8,773 bases of DNA from an uncultured Ruminococcus sp. (GTDB taxonomy: Bacteria; Bacillota; Clostridia; Oscillospirales; Ruminococcaceae), in NCBI GenBank assembly GCA_947174625.1, contig CAMWJT010000045.1, positions 1 to 8,773 of the forward strand. The letters run 5' to 3'. The notes under the pieces are model-generated. The model was not told where the DNA came from, made no database searches, and was given only the letters and a program-made list of their open reading frames with translations. Made by a program: the position numbers and the translations under genes. Below, one piece after another: positions 4,916 to 8,773 of the stretch (positions are counted from its first letter, which is position 1; each line of letters starts with the position of its first letter).

Positions 4916-7168
4916 CTATGCCGGAATGATTATGATATTATTACGCCAAATCCCCATTTGGTCTTTTTCTCTGTCATGGAGTAAACCTCTTGTTCGCATT
5001 TCTGTCAGGAAATTGCCTTTGCTTTCCGTACCGTAACCAGACTGCGAACACCAGTCTTTAAATTCTTCATAGGCATCTTTTGCTGTCATACGCTGTTCTG
5101 TATCACTCTGTAAACATTCTGCAAGGAATCTGCCTATTTTATCAGACTTGTTTCTGTAAGCAGATGTCGCCTGCTGTACAGACGCAGGCGGAACAGCTCC
5201 GGACTGCCGGAATTTCTGCAAGCCTGCCAGACACCAGTTGAACATGCCCGAAACACATTCCGGCTCTTTCAGACGGTTTTTCAGGGTATTGTCACGCTCA
5301 GACGGGCTATAATGCTTTAAGAACTCTATCACGTTGACTCTGTCGGAGCTGAACAAGCTCAGATCGCTGACCTGTGGCAGATGATTTGTGTTAATAAACA
5401 GTTTGAATTGTGGAATAAATTCAAATTCTCGTTCATGCAGATAACGTGCTGTAATCGTATCACGACCCAGTAGAGTTTTTAATAAGGCTTCGTCCAACAG
5501 CATATTTTTCGGTGGTTCGGAACAATTTAAAAAACGGCATCCATTTAGTCGGGCAATGTCACCGGATGCTTGTCGGGAATCTTTATTCTGCTTTCTGGCA
5601 AGCGTTTCCGGATTCATTGTCATGGCATAACCGCCTGTTCCGCCCATCATATAAGCAATACTCTCCATGAGCGTTCCCTTGCCGTTTCTGGTGGATGCAC
5701 CATAAAGAAACCAACAGCATTCCAAGCCGGTATCTGCTGTCAGAGCATAGCCCAGAATACGCTGTAAATAATCAATTTTTTCCGGATTCTGCATCATAAT
5801 ATCACACACAAAATCCTCGAACAGCTCCGGTGATGCATCCGCATCATAGATCACATTGGAAATTTTAGAAAGCATGTCCTCTGATCTGTGCGGATAAAAT
5901 TCACCTGTTTTCAAGTTGTAAGTGCCATTCTGGCAGTTGAATAAATCCGGATTCTTGTCCAGATCTTCACGGCTGAATGGATATTCACTTCTTGCATCAT
6001 TGATCATAGTAGACCGATATTTCAACTGTCCGTACTTGGAAACGAACTTGACAAAATCCGATTTGATACGCTCATCCTGTAAATTCGCAGCGTAAATTAA
6101 TAACGCATCTGACAATTGTTTTGCTTTCTGCAAGGCGGTCATACTGCTTGCATCCAGCTCCCATAGTTTTCCGTTATAATGAAACCATTCTTTTGCAGTG
6201 GTATTAAACCGGCATTCTTTCCGGAATAATTTTGCAAATAATCTGCCCATGCCCTTATCATCCCATGAATACTGCTCTGGCATCAGCTCTTGGAGCATTT
6301 GTAATAATTCTGGTTCGGCATGAACTTTCTCTATTTTTTCTAATTCAGATTGTCTGATTTCTGATTCTGGCTGTTCCGATGCCGTCGGCATCCACTCCGG
6401 AGAAGTCCTGACCGTTTCCATCAGCAAACGCTTTGCTTCTTCCTGTCCAATTGCCAGTACAATATCTGAAATATCGCCTTTGGGTTTCAGCTCCGGGTAT
6501 AGCATTTCAGAGGGAATCACTCTGACAGCATCAGCCGTCCCATACAGGCTTCTGGCGGTAATCATACCATGCTCTTTGCCTGCTCTATCATTATCCATCA
6601 GGATGATCACTTGTTTTCCCTTGAAATATCTGTTATGTGCCTTTACCCAACTGGATTTGCCGCCTGCACCGTTCGGGGAACAGCTCGCACAAAATCCCAT
6701 TTTCTCAATGGTTTCAACGTCTTTTTCGCCCTCTGCCAGTATCACGCTCTGGCAGTTCTTCAGATTCTGCACATGATACGGCAGTACTTTCAGCCCATTC
6801 AGACCTTTTATCCACCGTTTTCGTTCAAATCTGTACCAGACAGCAGTTTTTCCGCCGTCTCCTTTATCATAAATCACTTTTTTTGCAAGGATCTGTCCGG
6901 ATTCATCCGAATAGATATGCTCTCTTAGAAAAACCCAAGCTGGACGCTTTGGCTTTTCTGGAAAGAAGTCTGCTGTTTTCAGTCCAGCTCCCTCTACAAT
7001 ATCACGAAACGCACAGCCATGTTTGCAGTCCAGCAAAATCTTGCCGTCACGCTCTGCCAAGTATAAGTGCCGTTTCCTGTCACCGCAGATAGGGCAATTT
7101 ACTGCGAATTGCCCTCTGCCGATTTCTTTCACATTTTCAAAATGCTGTAATATCTCATTCAGTTGCAT
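4916..7168 (-). CDS. P4/D5-type primase-helicase
   Basis: This 750-residue replication protein combines primase and SF3 helicase, like the alpha protein of satellite P4. An N-terminal zinc finger has C25-x2-C28 and C48-x3-C52. A TOPRIM fold follows with E146 in LAEGEKD and D192/D194 in LMDNDRAG. A D5_N-like linker region spans about 400-470. The helicase shows Walker A GASTRNGKGT (490-499), an acidic segment at LNCSEPP (547-553), sensor-1 N593 in FINTNHLP, and a likely arginine finger at SSDR (607-610). It should prime and unwind the element's own DNA. The ATG has GGGAGCTG as its ribosome site 5 bases upstream, one case where the dispersed GGAGCTG word doubles as a Shine-Dalgarno. The gene is full-length for the family and follows the small gene at 7221 by 52 bp. 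Confidence 0.96.
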   Translation of the reverse strand: MQLNEILQHFENVKEIGRGQFAVNCPICGDRKRHLYLAERDGKILLDCKHGCAFRDIVEGAGLKTADFFPEKPKRPAWVFLREHIYSDESGQILAKKVIYDKGDGGKTAVWYRFERKRWIKGLNGLKVLPYHVQNLKNCQSVILAEGEKDVETIEKMGFCASCSPNGAGGKSSWVKAHNRYFKGKQVIILMDNDRAGKEHGMITARSLYGTADAVRVIPSEMLYPELKPKGDISDIVLAIGQEEAKRLLMETVRTSPEWMPTASEQPESEIRQSELEKIEKVHAEPELLQMLQELMPEQYSWDDKGMGRLFAKLFRKECRFNTTAKEWFHYNGKLWELDASSMTALQKAKQLSDALLIYAANLQDERIKSDFVKFVSKYGQLKYRSTMINDARSEYPFSREDLDKNPDLFNCQNGTYNLKTGEFYPHRSEDMLSKISNVIYDADASPELFEDFVCDIMMQNPEKIDYLQRILGYALTADTGLECCWFLYGASTRNGKGTLMESIAYMMGGTGGYAMTMNPETLARKQNKDSRQASGDIARLNGCRFLNCSEPPKNMLLDEALLKTLLGRDTITARYLHEREFEFIPQFKLFINTNHLPQVSDLSLFSSDRVNVIEFLKHYSPSERDNTLKNRLKEPECVSGMFNWCLAGLQKFRQSGAVPPASVQQATSAYRNKSDKIGRFLAECLQSDTEQRMTAKDAYEEFKDWCSQSGYGTESKGNFLTEMRTRGLLHDREKDQMGIWRNNIIIIPA

Positions 7169-7220
7169 AAAACAGCTCCCTCAGTTGCTGTTTCAAATCT
7201 GACATACAATGTAGTTCCTG

Positions 7221-7454
7221 TCACGGCTGCATGCCTCCCATCAGGAGCTGTACTGCCGTCTGGAAGCCTGCATTGAAAGCTTGTTTGGATTCTGCGAATA
7301 TGCATTCAGTAATAATCTCGTGATTGGCATTTGCTTGGTCTAGTGTGATGTTTTCATTAGACTCACAGAAAACATCAGAAACAAGATCATATTCTGGTGT
7401 GCCATTTTGTGTTTCTCTCCACTCTCTGTAGAGCGTTTCAATAATTTTGTTCAT
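7221..7454 (-). CDS. Small DUF6809-like protein of unknown function
   Basis: This 77-residue acidic protein is mostly helical. Its ending, AFNAGFQTAVQLLMGGM (59-75), matches the pattern of small Firmicute phage/ICE proteins (DUF6809-like) whose C-terminal helix reads AFxxGFrxGvxLmxEa. The N-terminal MNKIIETLYREW also fits. The ribosome site GAAAGGAAAG precedes the ATG, inside a CGAAAGGA repeat. It lies immediately upstream of the primase-helicase and is probably co-transcribed with it. Its leader is complementary to a predicted plus-strand small RNA (7510-7584), so its translation may be controlled by that RNA. No function is known to me; the family call is by eye. Confidence 0.75.
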   Translation of the reverse strand: MNKIIETLYREWRETQNGTPEYDLVSDVFCESNENITLDQANANHEIITECIFAESKQAFNAGFQTAVQLLMGGMQP

Positions 7455-7464
7455 AAAATTTCTT

Positions 7465-7523
7465 TCCTTTCGTCTTGACTTTCCCGAAAGGATATGTTAT
7501 AATGAATTTAACAAGTCCTTTCG
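7465..7523. repeat. Three copies of CGAAAGGA around a promoter
   Basis: The octamer occurs on the minus strand at 7465-7472 and 7516-7523 and on the plus strand at 7485-7492. The last two extend to a 9-bp inverted repeat, CCCGAAAGG (7483-7491) and CCTTTCGGG (7517-7525), bracketing the -10 box at 7498-7503. The first copy forms the ribosome site of the minus-strand gene at 7221-7454. They may be regulator half-sites, or give RNA-RNA complementarity. Confidence 0.7.
7475..7503 (+). promoter_or_regulatory. Strong plus-strand promoter for a small RNA
   Basis: -35 TTGACT (7475-7480), a 17-bp spacer ending in TGT, and -10 TATAAT (7498-7503) make a near-consensus sigma-A promoter with an extended -10. 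It points away from the minus-strand operon and has no protein gene downstream on the plus strand. Confidence 0.8.
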
Positions 7524-7584
7524 GGACTTTGCGGGTAACAGTAAGCTAAAACTTTGGTCGGTGGTAGCTTGCTGTTATTTTTTT
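7510..7584 (+). ncRNA. Predicted small RNA 1 (about 75 nt)
   Basis: The unit starts about 7 bases after TATAAT and ends at an intrinsic terminator. The 5' hairpin is AAGTCC (7513-7518) with GGACTT (7524-7529), loop TTTCG. The 3' hairpin is AACAGTAAGCTA (7537-7548) with TAGCTTGCTGTT (7565-7576), 12 pairs including one G-U, a 16-base loop, then ATTTTTTT. It occupies the 261-bp gap between two minus-strand genes. UCCUUUCG (7516-7523), partly in the 5' loop, is perfectly complementary to CGAAAGGA at the ribosome site of the gene at 7221-7454, which suggests translational control by pairing. Promoter, structure and terminator are seen; the RNA and its target are inferred. I recognise no named RNA family. 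Confidence 0.7.
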
Positions 7585-7623
7585 CAATACTCTATTTGTA
7601 AGATTCCACAAAAATCCTTTCAT
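7546..7623 (-). CDS. Possible 25-residue basic peptide, antisense to small RNA 1
   Basis: A minus-strand ATG at 7623, with TTGGAG 6 bases upstream, opens a 25-codon frame: MKGFLWNLTNRVL (1-13), KKITASYHRPKF (14-25), stop TAG at 7546-7548. It is basic and amphipathic, without a long hydrophobic segment. Its second half lies opposite the terminator half of small RNA 1, the arrangement of a type I toxin-antitoxin pair. I see no convincing promoter of its own, and such short frames occur by chance. Confidence 0.22.
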   Translation of the reverse strand: MKGFLWNLTNRVLKKITASYHRPKF

Positions 7624-7715
7624 GAAAAGCTCCAAAAAGGCATTTTGTTGTATCAAATCATACACTTTTTTCAGAATTTAAGGAAATCCCCCAATTTTCC
7701 AACAGTCAGCTTCAC

Positions 7716-8012
7716 TTAATCTGATAAATAGGGAAAAGCATCCTGTACCGGCTTCATAGCCTGGATGGCACTATTAATTCTATGCTGTTGCATGGTAAGA
7801 TAAATAGTAGCCTCGTGTTTTGTTTTCGGCATATAATAACCGGAGCTGTCAGGATGGCAGCTGCTACAAATCGGTGCGCCCTGCCGTCTTGCTGTTTCAA
7901 TTGCCTGACGGACTTCACGGTCGTTCATGTGTGTCATATCGCAAAGCTGTTTCTGTGATACGGCATTGTCTAAACCGTCCGGAATAAAGTCTGTGATATT
8001 AAGTACTCCCAT
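7716..8012 (-). CDS. Winged-helix DNA-binding protein of phage/ICE type
   Basis: This 98-residue protein begins ITDFIPDGLDNAVSQKQLCDM (6-26) and continues MNDREVRQAIETARRQGAPIC (29-49). This is the pattern of a small winged-helix domain common in Firmicute phages and mobile elements (IPxGxxNAvsrkeLcxxtgxsDReVRxxIExaRxxGxpI), followed by a wing SSGYYMP (56-62) and a helical tail with many Gln/Met residues. Its exact role is not established to my knowledge; a regulator or replication accessory are both possible. AAAGGCGGTG precedes the ATG, and this ribosome site overlaps the TGA stop of the upstream HTH gene (13-bp gap), so translation is probably coupled. The gap to the next gene downstream (7221-7454) contains small RNA 1. 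Confidence 0.8.
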   Translation of the reverse strand: MGVLNITDFIPDGLDNAVSQKQLCDMTHMNDREVRQAIETARRQGAPICSSCHPDSSGYYMPKTKHEATIYLTMQQHRINSAIQAMKPVQDAFPYLSD

Positions 8013-8025
8013 ACAGCACCGCCTT

Positions 8026-8274
8026 TCAGAGCTTCACCGGAACAGGCTGGATTCTTGTCGGAGCTGTTGCATTGGATGTGTTCAGGACGGAGCTGTTGAA
8101 GTATTCGCAGACACTCTGGTAGTTAATCAGAATCTTGCCACGTCCCACACGAACCGCCTTGACAGCTCCAGAAAGTGCAAGCTGTCTTGCGTAATGCTGT
8201 GCAATGCCGAATGTTTCCGCAGTTTCTTTGACAGAAAGCATGATTGGCTTATTGATTTCTTGTGTAATTTGCAT
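8026..8274 (-). CDS. Second excisionase-like helix-turn-helix protein
   Basis: An 82-residue HTH_17/excisionase-type protein: LSVKETAETFGIAQHYARQL (13-32), then SGAVKAVRVGRGKILINYQS (35-54) and a short disordered tail. It resembles the protein at 38-262 (both have ETA, LAxSGA, a V-x-G wing and LIN). I chose the ATG at 8274 because AAAGGAG lies 5 bases upstream; the longer open frame up to 8334 has no ribosome site and runs through the small RNA 2 promoter. It is followed by the winged-helix gene with overlapping ribosome site and stop. Being far from the int/att end and within the replication operon, it may act as a transcription regulator, or bind a second site, instead of being the excisionase. 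Three GGAGCTG-word copies fall inside this gene of under 250 bp. Confidence 0.82.
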   Translation of the reverse strand: MQITQEINKPIMLSVKETAETFGIAQHYARQLALSGAVKAVRVGRGKILINYQSVCEYFNSSVLNTSNATAPTRIQPVPVKL

Positions 8275-8292
8275 AAAACTCCTTTCAAGGGC

Positions 8293-8321
8293 TTGCATTC
8301 TGCTCTCGAATATGGTATAAT
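8293..8321 (+). promoter_or_regulatory. Plus-strand extended -10 promoter for a second small RNA
   Basis: -10 TATAAT (8316-8321) is preceded by TGG (extended -10). A partial -35, TTGCAT (8293-8298), is 17 bp upstream. It lies in the 93-bp gap between two minus-strand genes and points against them. Confidence 0.65.
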
Positions 8322-8327
8322 AGGAGC

Positions 8328-8410
8328 TGAACACAAATCCTTATGCGGTTAGGTTTTGTTCATTTTCTCAATGCTCACTGGGTTCCAGCCGGTGGGCATT
8401 TCTTTTTTTT
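8328..8410 (+). ncRNA. Predicted small RNA 2 (about 83 nt), antisense to the end of the HTH gene
   Basis: After the promoter, GAACA-AAA-CCT (8329-8341, two single-base bulges) pairs with AGG-TTT-TGTTC (8351-8361) around the loop TATGCGGTT, giving an 11-pair 5' hairpin. A 9-pair terminator follows, AATGCTCAC (8370-8378) with GTGGGCATT (8392-8400), then TCTTTTTTTT. The T-run is on the plus strand only, so this terminator serves plus-strand transcription, not the minus-strand gene it overlaps. The last 43 bases are complementary to the 3' end of the HTH regulator mRNA (8368-8640). Structure is seen directly; expression and antisense action are inferred. Confidence 0.62.
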
Positions 8411-8640
8411 GAAACATTGTCGTCCTCGTCAACTGTGCAGTAAGACTCAACCTTTGTACAGATTTCCTGCATTTCGACAAGGTCTTCTATAATTGCATTG
8501 ATTTTTGCCGTTTCTTCTTTGCTGAATGGCTTTCTCAGCCTACGGGAGAAGTTAGAATCATGCATACCTAGAGCCTCAGCAACCTGCCAACACTTCACGC
8601 CTGCATTATGAATCAATGCTTTCATCTCTGTCCCAGTCAT
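8368..8640 (-). CDS. Helix-turn-helix regulator, first gene of the minus-strand operon
   Basis: A 90-residue protein with an XRE-like HTH: IHNAGVKCWQVAEALGMHDS (10-29), NFSRRLRKPFSKEE (30-43), then helix INAIIEDLVEM. This pattern is frequent in small Firmicute phage/ICE proteins (IkeAGVkqWqIAeaLGisdxxfSRrLR). The tail (about 60-90) is charged and its last codons overlap the terminator of small RNA 2. I chose the ATG at 8640 because AAAGGAGG lies 9 bases upstream; the longer frame to 8700 would cross the promoter. A consensus promoter drives it, and as the first gene it may control the whole replication series. Whether it represses or activates is not visible. Confidence 0.82.
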   Translation of the reverse strand: MTGTEMKALIHNAGVKCWQVAEALGMHDSNFSRRLRKPFSKEETAKINAIIEDLVEMQEICTKVESYCTVDEDDNVSKKRNAHRLEPSEH

Positions 8641-8671
8641 AAATTTTACCTCCTTTCCTGAACTTGTTGTT

Positions 8672-8700
8672 ATTATACCATAATTTTCTGTTGTTGTCAA
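8672..8700 (-). promoter_or_regulatory. Consensus promoter of the minus-strand replication operon
   Basis: On the minus strand, -35 TTGACA (plus 8695-8700), a 17-bp spacer ending in TGG, and -10 TATAAT (plus 8672-8677) form a perfect sigma-A promoter with an extended -10. TTGTTGT words flank it (about 8665 and 8690) and might be operator half-sites. It is the only strong leftward promoter seen between 8773 and 2500, so it probably drives much of 8640 to 4219. Confidence 0.9.
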
Positions 8701-8773
8701 CCCTTTTTTTATAATTTCAAATATTTTTTTATCTCAATAAATTTTAGGAGTAATATTTTATATTAAAAATTAC

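Larger units (their letters stand above)
1806..8329. repeat. Dispersed word GGAGCTG/CAGCTCC, 24 copies
   Basis: As GGAGCTG on the plus strand the starts are 2019, 2214, 2825, 3826, 4295, 5345, 7244, 7842, 8060, 8089 and 8323. As CAGCTCC they are 1806, 2226, 2985, 3805, 4133, 4352, 5194, 5822, 6155, 6488, 6985, 7173 and 8163. Seventeen extend to GGAGCTGT. Chance expectation for a 7-mer on both strands of 8,773 bp is about one. Copies in genes use every frame and both strands. Some have local roles (terminator arms at 2214/2226, a ribosome site at 7173, the tRNA T-arm at 2019), but most have none visible. None lies in the integrase gene or left of 1806. Count made by eye. Confidence 0.85.

Noticed and set aside
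4902..4925. CCGG...CCGG hairpin with TTTTT after the primase stop as a terminator
   Set aside because: Only a 4-bp stem, too weak to call; the nuclease gene downstream is probably read through from the same operon.
6480..7092. Three overlapping plus-strand frames opposite the primase-helicase
   Set aside because: They are shadows of the strongly supported minus-strand gene; no ribosome sites and no recognisable domains.
7510..7584. Riboswitch or T-box leader
   Set aside because: No downstream plus-strand gene exists and no conserved riboswitch or T-box core is recognisable; a stand-alone small RNA fits better.
7447..7719. Plus-strand 90-codon open frame across the gap with small RNA 1
   Set aside because: No ribosome site near its ATG, composition unlike a protein, and it runs through a promoter, two hairpins and a terminator T-run.
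7927..8352. Plus-strand 141-codon frame
   Set aside because: It lies opposite the excisionase-like and winged-helix genes, which have good ribosome sites and recognised folds; no start signal of its own.

Overview
The window looks like a small, compact mobile genetic element of a low-to-moderate-GC Firmicute, most likely a Clostridia/Ruminococcaceae-type gut bacterium. The reasons are AAAGGAG-type ribosome sites, TTG/GTG starts, TTGACA/TATAAT promoters with TGn extensions, and the kinds of small phage/ICE proteins present. There are no capsid, tail, relaxase or conjugation genes. The content is a site-specific recombination module, a replication module and regulators, which fits a phage satellite or a small integrative element. 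The host assignment is inference.

Layout. (1) 38-1843, plus strand: an excisionase-like protein and a tyrosine integrase carrying an inserted Cro/CI-type HTH, closed by a strong terminator. (2) 1911-2202: an attachment region. The 3' 47 nt of a tRNA-Met (minus strand, no 5' half) is flanked on one side by two tandem 11-bp repeats and on the other by three 11-bp-spaced repeats. This looks like attP, not a simple attL or attR, so the sequence may be a circular or tandem form of the element. (3) 2209-3385: a ribbon-helix-helix repressor (minus) diverging from a HIRAN-domain gene plus an Asn-rich small gene (plus). The two promoters carry copies of one 16-bp palindrome. (4) 3386-4218: about 830 bp without an intact gene, holding two decayed copies of an ORF6N/antirepressor-type domain and many perfect hairpins. 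(5) 4219-8640, all minus strand: an operon-like series read from right to left as HTH regulator, second excisionase-like HTH, winged-helix protein, small DUF6809-like protein, P4/D5-type primase-helicase and ERCC4-family nuclease.

Two gaps in this minus-strand series each hold a convincing plus-strand small RNA unit: a TGn-TATAAT promoter, about 75-83 nt of transcript with a 5' hairpin, and an intrinsic terminator. The first (about 7510-7584) has an 8-nt stretch complementary to the ribosome-binding region of the adjacent minus-strand gene. The second (about 8328-8410) is antisense to the end of the HTH regulator.

The most unusual signal is a short word, GGAGCTG (or its complement CAGCTCC). 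It occurs 24 times by hand count, against about one expected by chance, and 17 copies extend to GGAGCTGT. All copies lie at 1806-8329 and none in the integrase gene. Copies inside genes occupy all six strand/frame registers, so the constraint appears to act on the DNA (or RNA), not on the proteins.
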